Positions 33,892 to 43,673 are shown, counted from the first letter of the stretch. The stretch: 64,000 nt of DNA from Sva-07 sp963716095 (GCA_963716095.1 CAVQSV010000002.1:62001-126000); one strand, 5' to 3'. The notes: generated by a model not told the origin, from the letters alone. Numbers and translations: made by a program.

Positions 33892-35713
33892 TGAGTTCGG
33901 CTTCGTCGTCGAGCTGCTGCTGGAGCGACGGAGCGGCCAGGCCGATCACGTCGCCCTCGGTGGGAAGGGGGTCGTTGCGGCACAGGAACGCCAGCTTGTC
34001 GTCGACGATCCGAACCACCGGGAGGAACAGGTTGGCGTCGACCGCCTCTTGGATGGCGTCGCCGCCGCGAGCCGTTCGCACCCGCCAGCCCTGCCGCGAG
34101 CGTTCGTCGAGCGTCGAGTAGGTGATGCCCTCGATGCCCACCAGGCGGCCGAGATGCTCCTCGGGTACCGACGTGTCGCCGCTGCGGCGGGCGTTCGGCG
34201 CGAGTTGGAAGACCTCTCGACGGCCGAACACGCGAGCGAACCGGGCGGTGGCGAGCGCGTTCACCTCGTCGTTCGAGGTGAACGCCAGCAGGCGGCCGAT
34301 GCCTCGCAGGTCGAGGTCCTGGCTCGCGTCCTCGGCGAGCACGCTCATCCGGCGAGCACGAAGCCCGGCGGCGATCGCCCGTGTGACGTTGTAGGGATCG
34401 GTGTCGACCAGCAGGGTCTTGAAGTTGCGCTTGTCGAGTTCGCCGGCGAGGCCCCGGGCGACCGCGTGTGAACCCGCGATCAGCACACCATCGGCCTGCG
34501 CCTCGGCGAGCCCGAGCGCCCGGGCCGCCGGCCCCGCGAGGAAGCCGTAGACGACGATCGTGCCGATGATGACGAGGAAGACGATCGGCACGATCTTCGC
34601 AGCGTCGGGAACCCCTTCTTCCTCGAGTCGGATCGCAAAGATCGCCGACACGGCGGCGGCGACGATGCCTCGTGGTGCCATCGTCATCAGGAAGACCCGC
34701 TCACGCCAGTTCAGCGAGGTTCGCACCGTCGACACCATCACCGACAGCGGCCGGGCGAGGAAGACCAGCAGAGCCAGGAACACCAGCGACGGCACGAGCA
34801 CGTCGCGCAGGGCATCGGTCTCGATGCGAGCAGCGAGGAGGATGAACAGGAACGAGATCAGCAGCGTCCGTACGCTCTCGTTGAACTCGAGCACCTGACG
34901 AATCGTCGAGCTCTCTCGCCTCGCGAGGTACATGCCCATCACCGTGACCGTCAGCAGGCCGGCTTCCTCTTGTACCTCGTTCGTGGCGACGAACGATGCG
35001 ACGACGAAGGCAAAGGTCACCGGGACGGTGAGCTGATCGGGGATCAGGAAGCGCCGCAGTGCGTTGTCGAGGACCACGGCGGCGGCGAGACCGATACCGG
35101 CACCGGCGACGATCGTGAGGAGCACGACACCGGCGATGGTGGCGACGGCCTCGTCGGGAGCGTCGGTGAGCACGATCTCGAAGGCGATCAGTGCCGCCGT
35201 TGCGCCGATCGGATCGATCAGCACGCCCTCGGCACGCAGGATCGGCCCGGTGGTCCCGGCTGGGCGCACGAAGCGCAGGAGCGGTCCCACCACGGTGGGG
35301 CCCGTCACGACGAGCACGGCACCGAGCACGATCGCTGTCTGGTTCGAGATGTCGAAGATCTCGCGGGCGCCGTACCAGCCGACGAGGAACGTCACCACGG
35401 CGCCGACAGAGATCAACCGTCGGACCACGGTGCCGGTGTTGCGCAACTCTCGTGGGGGAAGGTCGAGGCCGCCTTCGAACAGGATGAGGGCGACGGCCAG
35501 CGACACCAAGGGAAAGAGCGTGCCGCCGAGCAGCTCGTCGGGCTCGACGATCCCGGTCACCGGTCCCAGCAGCAGGCCGGCGGTCAGGAGTGCGATGATC
35601 GAGGGGACCTGGATGCGCCAGGCAACCCACTGCGCGAACATCCCGGCACCGAGGATCAGCGCCAGCGTGGGACCGATCGCCGACTCGGTCGCAGCGAACA
35701 TCGCAGCGGTCAC
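33884..35713 (-). CDS. Monovalent cation:proton antiporter with TrkA-N domain
   Basis: 609-residue CPA-type antiporter. About twelve membrane helices in the first 400 residues (for example LALILGAGMFAQWVAWRI, VVTFLVGWYG, VLGAVLVVTGPTVVGPLLRF with the discontinuous-helix residues, and MTMAPRGIVAAAVSAIFA). After that, GVLIAGSHAVARGLAGELDK starts a TrkA-N Rossmann domain which would bind NAD(H) or another nucleotide and gate transport; ELDKRNFKTLLVDTDP follows. A short TrkA-C-like tail ends the protein. Probably K+/H+ or Na+/H+ exchange; which ion cannot be told. First gene of a minus-strand cluster. Confidence 0.9.
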   Translation of the reverse strand: MTAAMFAATESAIGPTLALILGAGMFAQWVAWRIQVPSIIALLTAGLLLGPVTGIVEPDELLGGTLFPLVSLAVALILFEGGLDLPPRELRNTGTVVRRLISVGAVVTFLVGWYGAREIFDISNQTAIVLGAVLVVTGPTVVGPLLRFVRPAGTTGPILRAEGVLIDPIGATAALIAFEIVLTDAPDEAVATIAGVVLLTIVAGAGIGLAAAVVLDNALRRFLIPDQLTVPVTFAFVVASFVATNEVQEEAGLLTVTVMGMYLARRESSTIRQVLEFNESVRTLLISFLFILLAARIETDALRDVLVPSLVFLALLVFLARPLSVMVSTVRTSLNWRERVFLMTMAPRGIVAAAVSAIFAIRLEEEGVPDAAKIVPIVFLVIIGTIVVYGFLAGPAARALGLAEAQADGVLIAGSHAVARGLAGELDKRNFKTLLVDTDPYNVTRAIAAGLRARRMSVLAEDASQDLDLRGIGRLLAFTSNDEVNALATARFARVFGRREVFQLAPNARRSGDTSVPEEHLGRLVGIEGITYSTLDERSRQGWRVRTARGGDAIQEAVDANLFLPVVRIVDDKLAFLCRNDPLPTEGDVIGLAAPSLQQQLDDEAELSA

Positions 35714-35789
35714 GTTTCCGTCCTCATCAGCTGCTCAGGATGGAGTCGACGGACATCCGGTGCGATCGTAGTCGGGGTACCGTCAAGCC

Positions 35790-37034
35790 ATGACCGCACG
35801 CATCGAACGAGTGACCTTCCCGGGGAGTCAGCAGGCCCAGCTCGCCGCCCGACTCGACCTGCCGGCCGGCCCGCCACGAGCGTTCGCGCTGTTCGCCCAC
35901 TGCTTCACCTGTGGCAAGGACATCGCCGCAGCGTCGCGGATCGCCAACGCGCTCACCGACCTGGGCTTCGGGGTGTTGCGGTTCGACTTCACGGGGCTGG
36001 GGATGAGCGAAGGCGAGTTCGAGAACACCAACTTCACCTCGAACGCCGGCGACCTGGTCGCCGCCGCCGATTGGTTGCGCCGCGAGCATCGGGCCCCGCA
36101 GTTGCTGGTCGGGCACTCGCTCGGTGGTGCCGCCGTGCTGGCGGTGGCCGCCGACATCCCCGAGGTCCGTGCGGTCGCCACGATCGGTGCACCGGCGAGC
36201 CCGGAGAACGTCACGGGCCACTTCGAGTCGTCGCTCGACGAGATCGCTGCGACCGGTTCTGCAGAGGTACAGCTGGCCGGTCGGCCGTTCAGGATCCGCC
36301 AGCAGTTCGTCGACGACCTGCGCAATCACGTGATCACCGATCGAGTGGCGACCATGAAACGGGCGTTGCTGGTGATGCACTCGCCGATCGACAACACCGT
36401 CTCGATCGACCATGCCTCCGAGATCTTCCAGGCGGCACGCCATCCGAAGAGCTTCGTGTCGCTCGACGGCGCCGACCACCTGCTCACCAATCGTGACGAC
36501 GCGCGTTTCGCTGCGAACGCGATCGGAGCGTTCGCCGACCGCTACATCATCGACGAGAGCGGCGCCCTCGATGCGCCGCCTGGCTCGGCGTCGGTGGTCG
36601 TCGCCGAGACCACACAGGGCCCCTTCCTGAACCACGTCGTCGTCGGACAGCACCGCCTGCTCGCCGACGAACCGGAGTCGGTGGGAGGATTCGACGCGGG
36701 ACCGTCGCCGTACGACTTCCTCGGAGCGGCGCTCGGCGCCTGCACGTCGATGACGTTGCGGATGTACGCCGACCGCAAGAAGGTGCCGCTCGACCGGGTG
36801 ACGGTCGAGGTCAGCCATGGCAAGGTGCACGCCAACGACTGTGTCGAGTGTGCCGACAACACGAACCTGGTCGCCCGGACCGGCATGATCGACCGCTTCG
36901 AACGTGCGATCACCGTCGAGGGCGACGATCTCACCGACGAGCATCGGGCGAAACTGCTCGAGATCGCGGACAAGTGTCCGGTGCACCGCACGCTCGAATC
37001 GGCCAGCGCGATCGTCACCCGTCTCGCTGAGTAG
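35790..37034 (+). CDS. Alpha/beta hydrolase fused to OsmC-like domain
   Basis: 414-residue fusion. Residues 1-260 form an alpha/beta hydrolase with nucleophile elbow LLVGHSLGGAAVL (Ser about 112), oxyanion region FAHCFTCGKD, and terminal His in DGADHLL. Residues 275-410 form an OsmC/Ohr-like domain: GGFDAGPSPYDFLGAALGAC with the first redox Cys and ADKCPVHRTLES with the second, the pair used to reduce organic hydroperoxides. Known in many bacteria as a bifunctional hydrolase/OsmC protein, so not a private fusion, but the joint substrate is unknown. Divergent from the antiporter gene. Confidence 0.9.
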   Translation: MTARIERVTFPGSQQAQLAARLDLPAGPPRAFALFAHCFTCGKDIAAASRIANALTDLGFGVLRFDFTGLGMSEGEFENTNFTSNAGDLVAAADWLRREHRAPQLLVGHSLGGAAVLAVAADIPEVRAVATIGAPASPENVTGHFESSLDEIAATGSAEVQLAGRPFRIRQQFVDDLRNHVITDRVATMKRALLVMHSPIDNTVSIDHASEIFQAARHPKSFVSLDGADHLLTNRDDARFAANAIGAFADRYIIDESGALDAPPGSASVVVAETTQGPFLNHVVVGQHRLLADEPESVGGFDAGPSPYDFLGAALGACTSMTLRMYADRKKVPLDRVTVEVSHGKVHANDCVECADNTNLVARTGMIDRFERAITVEGDDLTDEHRAKLLEIADKCPVHRTLESASAIVTRLAE

Positions 37035-37059
37035 GGCCGTGCCGCAACGCGTGGCGATC

Positions 37060-37962
37060 TCAGGCGGAGACGGCGGCGGGGCGTTCGGTCGGTGCGTCGG
37101 CGTCGGAGGGTTGTACCCGATCGAGTGAGCCGTCGCGATGGCGCACCAGTGCGCCGTTGAACTCGGCACCCATCAGCGACGAGATGGCGAGGAAGCTGAG
37201 CCAGGTGACGATCCCGAGGACGAGAGCGAAGCTGCCATAGGTCGACGAGGCCCCCTCCTGGATGCGGTCGACGATGGCGGTTCCGAAGTACTGCAGTGCT
37301 GCGAAGACGATGCCGGCGATGACCGCTCCCGGCCAGACGTCGCGCCACGTGGGTTCTGCGGCGGTGAGGAATCGGTACATGGCGGCGAGCACGGCGATGT
37401 TGATCAGCGCGGTTGCGATCAGCAGGGCCACTCGACCCACGCTCGGGAGCCCGGCAGCGTTCACGAGCGTGGTGATGACGATGGTTGCGACCTGGGCAGC
37501 ACCGATGAACAGCAGGCCGAGGAGCGCTTTGCCGCGTTGCTTCGGCATGGCATCGCGCTGGTCGACGTGGACTTCCCAGACGTCATCGAGGGCACCCTGC
37601 AAACCGACGAACGCCTTCGTGGACGACCACAGCGCTCCGCCCAGACCGATGATCAGCGCCCACCAGTTGCCGGTGAGCGACGTCGGATCGTTCTGGAGTT
37701 GCTCACCGAGCACCGGAATGTCGGCGAGCGCGCCGTTGATGAGTCGCTCCTGGAGTTCCTCGTTGCCTTCGAGCACGAACCCCAAGATCGTGGTCGCGGC
37801 GAGCATCAGGGGAAAGATCGAGAGAAATCCGAAGAAGGCGAGCACCGATGCGTTGCGCCCGGAGATGTGCCGCCGCCAACCGTCGAGCGTGTCGACGAGC
37901 ACGTCGATCGCGGCATGCCGGGAGCGGAAATCCATCACCTTGTCGCTCGTTGTCCAGGGCAT
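37060..37962 (-). CDS. YihY/BrkB-family membrane protein
   Basis: 300-residue integral-membrane protein with about six helices and the YihY/BrkB signatures: ASVLAFFGFLSIFPLMLAAT, WWALIIGLGGALWSSTKAFVG, GAVIAGIVFAALQYFGTAIV, and YGSFALVLGIVTWLSFLAISS. Once called ribonuclease BN by mistake; no transport substrate is agreed. ATG 37962. It follows the uracil-DNA glycosylase gene by 13 bases on the same strand and may share its transcript. Confidence 0.9.
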   Translation of the reverse strand: MPWTTSDKVMDFRSRHAAIDVLVDTLDGWRRHISGRNASVLAFFGFLSIFPLMLAATTILGFVLEGNEELQERLINGALADIPVLGEQLQNDPTSLTGNWWALIIGLGGALWSSTKAFVGLQGALDDVWEVHVDQRDAMPKQRGKALLGLLFIGAAQVATIVITTLVNAAGLPSVGRVALLIATALINIAVLAAMYRFLTAAEPTWRDVWPGAVIAGIVFAALQYFGTAIVDRIQEGASSTYGSFALVLGIVTWLSFLAISSLMGAEFNGALVRHRDGSLDRVQPSDADAPTERPAAVSA

Positions 37963-37975
37963 CAGCGCTGCATCC

Positions 37976-38656
37976 TCATCGTTCGGTGTTCTTCGTCTCG
38001 GTCAGATTCCAATCGACAGGATCGCGCCCTGCGGCCACCAGCGCTGCATTCGTGCGACTGAACGGCCGGCTGCCGAAGAACCCGTTGCGTGCCGAGAGCG
38101 GCGATGGGTGTACCGACTCGATGATCGTGTGACGATCGGTGTCGATCAACTCGCGCTTGCGGCGAGCCGACGAGCCCCACAGGATGAACACGACGGACTC
38201 GCGCTTGGCGTTCACGACCCGGATCACGTGATCGGTGAAGGTCTCCCACCCGTGCTTCTGATGTGAGCCCGCAGCGCCACCGCGCACGGTGAGCGTGGTG
38301 TTCAGCAGCAGCACGCCCTGGCGTGCCCACGATTCGAGATTGCCATGGTCGGGGATCTCCTCGCCGAGATCGGCGTGCAGCTCGGTGTGGATGTTCACCA
38401 GCGACGGCGGCACACGCACCCCATGACGTACCGAGAAGCACAAGCCGTGTGCCTGATCGGGACCGTGGTAGGGGTCCTGGCCGAGGAGCAACACCTTCAC
38501 CTCGGCGAGCGGCGTCAGGTGCAGCGCAGCGAACACTTCGTCCGCCGGTGGGTAGACGGGATGCGTTCGTCGTTCCTCTGCGACGAACGACTGCAGGTCG
38601 CTCCAGTACGGCAAGTCGAACTGATCGCGCAACGCGGGGTTCCAGTCCGTCCTCAT
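37976..38656 (-). CDS. ung: Uracil-DNA glycosylase, family 1
   Basis: 226-residue base-excision repair enzyme that removes uracil from DNA. Water-activating loop GQDPYHGPDQAHGLCFSV contains the catalytic Asp; uracil recognition LLLNTTLTV; the leucine intercalation and catalytic-His loop ESVHPSPLSARNGFFGS. Length typical of Ung. The ATG at 38656 gives the normal MRTDWNPAL start; GTG 38665 would add three residues. Divergent from the PLP-dependent desulfhydrase gene with 17 bases between the ATGs, so the two promoters overlap in coding space. Confidence 0.94.
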   Translation of the reverse strand: MRTDWNPALRDQFDLPYWSDLQSFVAEERRTHPVYPPADEVFAALHLTPLAEVKVLLLGQDPYHGPDQAHGLCFSVRHGVRVPPSLVNIHTELHADLGEEIPDHGNLESWARQGVLLLNTTLTVRGGAAGSHQKHGWETFTDHVIRVVNAKRESVVFILWGSSARRKRELIDTDRHTIIESVHPSPLSARNGFFGSRPFSRTNAALVAAGRDPVDWNLTETKNTER

Positions 38657-38673
38657 CAGCCACACTGCCTACC

Positions 38674-39670
38674 ATGGGTGTCGTGTTCGATCATCTCGAA
38701 CGAGCTCCGCTCGCCACCTTGCCGACGCCGCTCGAAGCCGGCCCGACCCTTGCCGGCGGCAGTCGACTCTGGGTGAAGCGAGATGACCTCACGGGTCTCG
38801 GCGGCGGCGGGAACAAGGCGCGCAAGCTCGAGTTCCTCTGCGGCGAGGCCGTTGCGACCGGCGCCGGTTCGCTGGTCACGGTTGGCGCCGCGCAGTCGAA
38901 CCACTGTCGGATGACCGCAGCCGCTGGTGCTCGCCTCGGGCTCGAGACGCACCTCGTGCTCTCCGGCGATCGTCCCGACGCCGCCACCGGCAACCAGTTG
39001 CTGTCCATGCTGTTCGGAGCGCAGTTGCACTTCACCGGCGCAGAAGAGAGCCACTGGGGTGAGCTCGAAATCGCCCGTGAGGCCATCACCGATCAGCTCG
39101 TTTCCGACGGTCTGGTGCCGTATGCGATCCCGATCGGTGGCAGCACGGCGGTCGGGGCGCTCGGCTATGCCCAAGCGTTCATCGAGCTGCTCGACCAGTG
39201 CGACGCGGCCGGGGTGGCGCCCTCGCACGTGGTGTTCACGTCGTCGAGCGGGGGCACCCATGCAGGACTGCTTGCCGGTCGCGTCGGCCGCAGCACACGC
39301 CGGCCGGGACGTACCCGCCGTCGTTGCGATCGGGGTCGCCAAGGGCGTGAACGTCGGTCGGCCGGATGTGGCGGGCCTGGCGAACCAGACGCTCACGCTG
39401 ATGCAGTCGACGGCGATCGTCGCCGAAGAGGACGTCGAGGTCGACGCCAGATGGATCGGCGACGACTATGCGGTGCCGACCGAGGCCGGCGACTCGGCGA
39501 TCCGCTGGGCGGCCGAGCACGGCGGCTGGCTCCTCGACCGCACCTACTCGGGCAAGGGGTGCTCCGGTCTGCTCGGCCTTGCCGCCGAGGGCCGGTTCGG
39601 CGCCGATGTCGTCTTCGTCCACACCGGCGGATGGCCGGCGCTGTTCGCTCCCGGCGGTGTTCCCCGCTGA
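38674..39670 (+). CDS. D-cysteine desulfhydrase / ACC-deaminase family PLP enzyme (one frameshift)
   Basis: PLP fold-type II enzyme related to D-cysteine desulfhydrase and 1-aminocyclopropane-1-carboxylate deaminase. RLWVKRDDLTGLGGGGNKARKLEFLC holds the PLP lysine in GGNKARKL; VTVGAAQSNHCRMTAAAGA binds the carboxylate; HVVFTSSSGGTHAGLLAG is the phosphate loop. Right after it one extra G (GCCGGTC for GCCGTC, near 39277) shifts the frame; corrected it continues VASAAAHAGRDVPAVVAIGV and ends LFAPGGVPR. About 331 residues, normal. Followed after 33 bases by a 2-oxoglutarate-type oxygenase. Confidence 0.85.
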
Positions 39671-39703
39671 CTGGCGTCGGCGCGCACGGGTAGCGTGGCG
39701 CGG

Positions 39704-40675
39704 ATGACCGATCAGATCCTCGACGTCGACCTGCTCGCCTTCGAATCGAACACCGGAGCGAGGCGGCGAGCCGTGGTCGACGGCGTGCGCCGCAGCCTGG
39801 CAACCGGGTTCGTGTACACCAGTCACGACCTGTCCGATGACCTGCTCGACACCACCTACGGCATGCTTCGTGAGTTCTTCGAGCTCGACGAGGCAACCAA
39901 GCAGCAGTTCACCGTGCCGGGCGCACACGGTCAGACCGGCTACACCGGGCTCCTGGTCGAGACGGCAGCGGCGAGCGACAAGCCCGACTGGAAGGAGATG
40001 TTGAACTGGTCGGCTCCGATCGCCGCCGGGCATCCTCTGAAGACCAAGTTCCCGACCGCGTATCCCGACCAGCTGCTGCCCGAGTCGGCGGTGCCGGGCA
40101 TCACCGAGGTGCTGTACCGATTCCACGAATCGATCGCCGATCTGCAGCGTCGGTTCCTCCGGGTGATCGCCGAGGGCATCGGATGCCACGAGACGTTCTT
40201 CGACGACATGGTCGCCGACGGCCCGACCCTGACCAGGGCGATCCGCTACCCGGCGATGTCGGAGTTGGGCGAGGACGGCCACGAGTGGGCCGGCCAGCAC
40301 GGCGACATCAACCTGATCACCGCGCTGCCGCGTGCCACTGCCCCCGGGTTGCAGGTGCAGGTGGGCGACGACTGGGTCGACGCGACACCACCGGACGATG
40401 CCGTCATCATCAACACGGGCATCATGCTCGAGCGCCTGACCAACGGTGTGATCCCGATCGGGTGGCACCGCGTGGTCGCCTCGCCCGACTACGAGGGCGA
40501 GCGGTACAGCGTCGTGCAGTTCTGCCACCCCAGGCCGTGGACGATCCTGTCGCCGGTGCCGTCGTGCTGCACCGAAGCCACTCCGCAGCGGTTCTCAGCG
40601 ATCAGCGCCGAGCACGCGCTCGACGAGGTCCTCTATCAGATCAACCTCGTCGAAGACGCTCGTCGCGTCGGCTGA
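39704..40675 (+). CDS. Isopenicillin N synthase / 2-oxoglutarate Fe(II) oxygenase family protein
   Basis: 323-residue non-haem iron oxidase of the isopenicillin-N-synthase-like family. QHGDINLITAL carries the first His and Asp of the triad, GWHRVVAS the second His, and ERYSVVQFCHP the R-x-S motif that binds 2-oxoglutarate carboxylate. The N-terminal DIOX region (GFVYTSHDLSDDLLDTTY) is present. Family members oxidise amino acids, hormones, flavonoids and others. The upstream gene, 33 bases away, encodes an enzyme acting on D-cysteine or ACC; a shared substrate is possible but unproven. ATG 39704; GTG 39695 possible. Confidence 0.9.
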   Translation: MTDQILDVDLLAFESNTGARRRAVVDGVRRSLATGFVYTSHDLSDDLLDTTYGMLREFFELDEATKQQFTVPGAHGQTGYTGLLVETAAASDKPDWKEMLNWSAPIAAGHPLKTKFPTAYPDQLLPESAVPGITEVLYRFHESIADLQRRFLRVIAEGIGCHETFFDDMVADGPTLTRAIRYPAMSELGEDGHEWAGQHGDINLITALPRATAPGLQVQVGDDWVDATPPDDAVIINTGIMLERLTNGVIPIGWHRVVASPDYEGERYSVVQFCHPRPWTILSPVPSCCTEATPQRFSAISAEHALDEVLYQINLVEDARRVG

Positions 40676-40694
40676 CACTGGCGCAGCCGGTGGC

Positions 40695-42423
40695 TCAGGG
40701 ACGCATCATCGGCACGGCGCTCGGTGTGACGTCGCGGACGGCCAGATCGACCCAGATCGAAGTCGGCAGGTCGATCGGTGTCAACCAGGTCGCCGGCACG
40801 GTGTCGGGGCCGCCGGCTCCCGGGCCGCGCTTCTCTGGTGGCGCCCACCCGCACCCCTCGTTGGGGTAGATCATCGCGGCCCAGCCCGATGCCGTGACGA
40901 CGCCGGTCTCGCCGATCACCCATTCGGAGTCGATCTCACGGTTGTCGTCGGTGGTTTCGGTGGTCACCGGATCGAAGCCGGACCCCGAGGCGATCCCGGA
41001 CCATGGGCCGATGCCGGCCGAGCAGGCCTGTCGGAACAGGGCATCGATCACCGGCCCGTAGGCGTCGACCGGGGTGCCATCGAGATCGACGATCGTGAGA
41101 CGGATGTGCGGGGCGACGGCATCGGTCGGGATCTGCACGGTGGCGTCGGTGGGCACATCTGCCCGGATGCCGACCGGCAGTGGGCTGCTGTCGCCCATGT
41201 ACCCGAGCACCTGGCCGGCGCGCACGCTCTGGCCAACAGCGGCGAGGTTCGTCAGACGCAGATGATCCGGCGCTGCCCCGTCGTCGGTCCCCGGGGTGTC
41301 GTCGTTGAAGCCTGCGAGGTGGTAGCTCCGACCGACCACATCGGTGATCGTGACCGAGATCGGCTCTCCGGGTTGGTTTCGGACATCGGTGACCACTCCG
41401 TCGCTGACCGCGAGGACGGGCTGCATCTTGACTCCGAAGATGATGCTGGGCGCTTCCTCGGCGCACAGCCCTGCGGCCTCGATCTCGGCGGCGGTGCCGT
41501 TGGCCCCGGCGCCCTCGGCGGCGTCCTGAGCGTCTCCGCACTCGGGAGCGGCCGGCCGGGTGGGTCCGAGCACCGGGAATGCGACCGTCGCGGTGCGCTC
41601 GATCGCCGGCGTCGCCGGATCGATCGCCGTCGGCGGTGCGAGTTCGGGGGCGAATCCCATCCGTGCGAGCCGAGCCTCGAACGTCAGGGTCTGCGGGATG
41701 GGTTGACCGGAGAGGAATGCCCACACGCCGAGCCACCGCTGCTGGTATTCGCGGACCGTGAGGACGTTGCCGGCTGAGGGAACCGGCACGATGTCCATGA
41801 GTTCGACGTCTCGAGATGCCCGCGGGTAGTACCACATGACCGGAACCATCGACACGTCGTTGTTCCACTGGGCGAGGAATTTCGTGACGTCGGCGGCGGC
41901 GCGCTCGTCTTGGATCTCGGGCGGTGCCAGGTAGGCCTCGGGGTAGCCGGCGTAGTCGTTCCAGGTGGACGTGATGAACTGGTACGCGCCGGATGCGCGG
42001 CCCTTGTTCGGCGGCGCGGTGTAGTCGCCGCGCGACTCGAGATACCGGATCGTGGCGAGGATGTTGGCCATCTGGCTCGGGTAGGCAACGACCTGCTGAG
42101 GTGCGGGTGCCGGCGTGGTCGGGGGAGCGACGGTCGTTGTCGTGGTCGCTCCGGCCGCAGGTGCTGGTGGGGATGGTGCCTCGGTCGTCGCCGGCCGTGG
42201 CGCCGCAACGGTCGTTGTGGTCGTCGGCTTGGTGGTGGTCGTCGTCGGCTTGGTGGTGGTCGTCGTCGTCGACGTCGTCGATGTCGTGGTGGTGTCGGCG
42301 ACGGTGGTGGACGCGCTGACTGCCGAGCGCCGTCGCGGAGTCGTCGCTCGCGGCATCGTCGGCGTGTGCGGGTGGCGCCACCAGTGCTGAGAGCAGTGCG
42401 ACCGCGACGATGGTCGTCGTCAC
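40695..42423 (-). CDS. Secreted cell-wall protein: transglycosylase-like plus degenerate M23-like domain (one frameshift)
   Basis: Exported protein, about 576 residues when corrected. GTG 42423 begins a signal peptide (VTTTIVAVALLSALVAP then AHA cleavage). One extra base near 42326 shifts the frame just before a Thr-rich low-complexity linker (runs of TTTT, about 60 residues). Then a lysozyme/transglycosylase-like domain with catalytic-type Glu in IRYLESRGDYTAP and GAYQFITSTWNDY. After a linker, a peptidase M23-like fold: VLAVSDGVVTDVRNQPGE and VRAGQVLGYMGD, but the zinc ligands HxxxD and HxH are not obvious, so it may only bind peptidoglycan. Last gene before a 440-base gap. Confidence 0.78.
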
Positions 42424-42867
42424 CTTGGACGCGTGGAAACCGGCGTCGTCTGCCCACGAGCGTGCGCGTGGGGTCGGTGCGAGGTGGTCGCGCTGTTGGA
42501 TGGATCACCATCGGTGGTATCGGCACATGTTCCAGCTCAGTAGAGCGCGTTCTTGCGACAAAAGGTCCGCAGTCGGCCCCTGGGGACCACGTCTCGGTAC
42601 CTGATTCGATCCCGAGGGCCTGCCGGCACTCGGCCAAGCCGGTCATCGTGATGTCGGTTCGCCGTCGACGACCACGACGAACGAGAGGCGCCAGGCATCT
42701 GGGCGGACCGTCCCACGTGCATGCCAAACGGACTGCATCCATCGTTGTACCCGAATGTCGGGGTCCGGCTCGTGGTCCGATCGTTGGCCGAGGTGGCTGC
42801 GTTGCGCAAGTACGCCGGTGGACGGTGGCCACCCGCGGTTGACCGCAGCGCGAGTCGGGACGAAGCT
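42424..42867. other. Gene-poor divergent region
   Basis: 444 bases between the start of the exported protein (minus) and the likely start of the YjbR gene (plus). Short open frames on both strands here have no recognisable protein character. I see no clear promoter motif, repeat or RNA; AT-poor sequence with CGACGACCACGACGAACG near 42670 resembles decayed coding DNA. Confidence 0.5.
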
Positions 42868-43275
42868 GTGGTCGTGGTCACGGGGATCTCACAAGCGCAG
42901 GCGAGCTCGTCGGTCGAGCAGTTGACCAAGATCTGTCGCAACCTCCCGGAGTGCGTGATCGAGGGTGATCAGCACCTCAAACTGAGCGTCGCCGGCAAGA
43001 CCATCGGGTGGTTGACGGTCGATCATCACGGTGACGGCAGGATCTCGCTGTCGGTTCGGGCGCCGAAGGGTGAGAACGAAACGCTCGTCGCGTCCGACCC
43101 CGACGTCTTCTTCCTGCCGCCCTACGTCGCTCGCCACGGCTACGTCGGGATCTACCTCGACCGGCCGACCGTCGAGTGGGACGAGGTCGACGAACTCGTC
43201 ACCGAGGCCTACATCCTGGTCGCCCCGAAGCGCTTGTCGAAGCTGGTCCAAGTGCCACGGAGCGACGACCACTGA
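42868..43275 (+). CDS. MmcQ/YjbR family DNA-binding-like protein
   Basis: About 135 residues with the YjbR (CyaY-like double-wing) fold: LTKICRNLPECVIEGDQHLKLSVAGKTIGWL, then SDPDVFFLPPYVARHGYVGIYL and DEVDELVTEAYILVAPKRL. YjbR proteins bind DNA in crystal-structure-based proposals; no firm function. I place the start at GTG 42868 because the conserved domain begins about 15 residues later; an in-frame ATG at 42721 would add 49 residues of non-conserved sequence and lacks a ribosome-binding site. Its stop lies one base from the convergent monooxygenase-like gene. Confidence 0.8.
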   Translation: MVVVTGISQAQASSSVEQLTKICRNLPECVIEGDQHLKLSVAGKTIGWLTVDHHGDGRISLSVRAPKGENETLVASDPDVFFLPPYVARHGYVGIYLDRPTVEWDEVDELVTEAYILVAPKRLSKLVQVPRSDDH

Positions 43276-43276
43276 G

Positions 43277-43573
43277 CTACATCTCGATGAGGATCTCGTT
43301 GATCGACACCCGTGGCGGCTCGACGAAGTCTTCTGCGAAACGTGCCATCGTCGACTGGAACTGCGGGCTCTCTCGGAGCGCCTGGTAGGAGGAGGGATCG
43401 CGCCAGCGCGCGATCACCGTCACCTCGCCTCGCTCGCGATCGGCGGTGAACCACGCACCGAGCCAATCGTCGTGCGCCGCCACCAGGTCGCGATTGGTCT
43501 CGTCGAACAGGGCAGCGAGCCTGTCGATCGACTCGGGGTCGACCTTGACTGTCGTCACGACTGCATACGCCAC
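43277..43573 (-). CDS. Antibiotic-biosynthesis-monooxygenase-like (ABM) domain protein
   Basis: 98-residue ferredoxin-like dimeric alpha-beta barrel of the ABM family: AYAVVTTVKVDPESIDRLAA, NRDLVAAHDDWLGAWFTADR, EVTVIARWRDPSSYQAL, SPQFQSTMARFAEDF. Such proteins range from quinone-forming monooxygenases to haem-degrading enzymes. GTG 43573 is supported by AAGGAGG five bases upstream. Divergent from the ROK gene (100 bases between starts) and convergent with YjbR. Confidence 0.85.
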   Translation of the reverse strand: MAYAVVTTVKVDPESIDRLAALFDETNRDLVAAHDDWLGAWFTADRERGEVTVIARWRDPSSYQALRESPQFQSTMARFAEDFVEPPRVSINEILIEM

Positions 43574-43673
43574 GCGCACCTCCTTCTCGTCGGGAGGATC
43601 GACGCTACACAGCGCGAGAGACACCGAGCTGCCGCCGGGTCACCGGCGGGTCGGCGCTACCGTGTCGTGGCCC

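Noticed and set aside
42721..42867. Extended N-terminus for the YjbR protein from ATG 42721.
   Set aside because: The 49 extra residues are unlike the family and no ribosome-binding site precedes the ATG; the GTG at 42868 gives normal length.
42537..42941. Minus-strand frame of 134 codons in the gap upstream of the YjbR gene.
   Set aside because: No recognisable domain, and half of it is antisense to YjbR.
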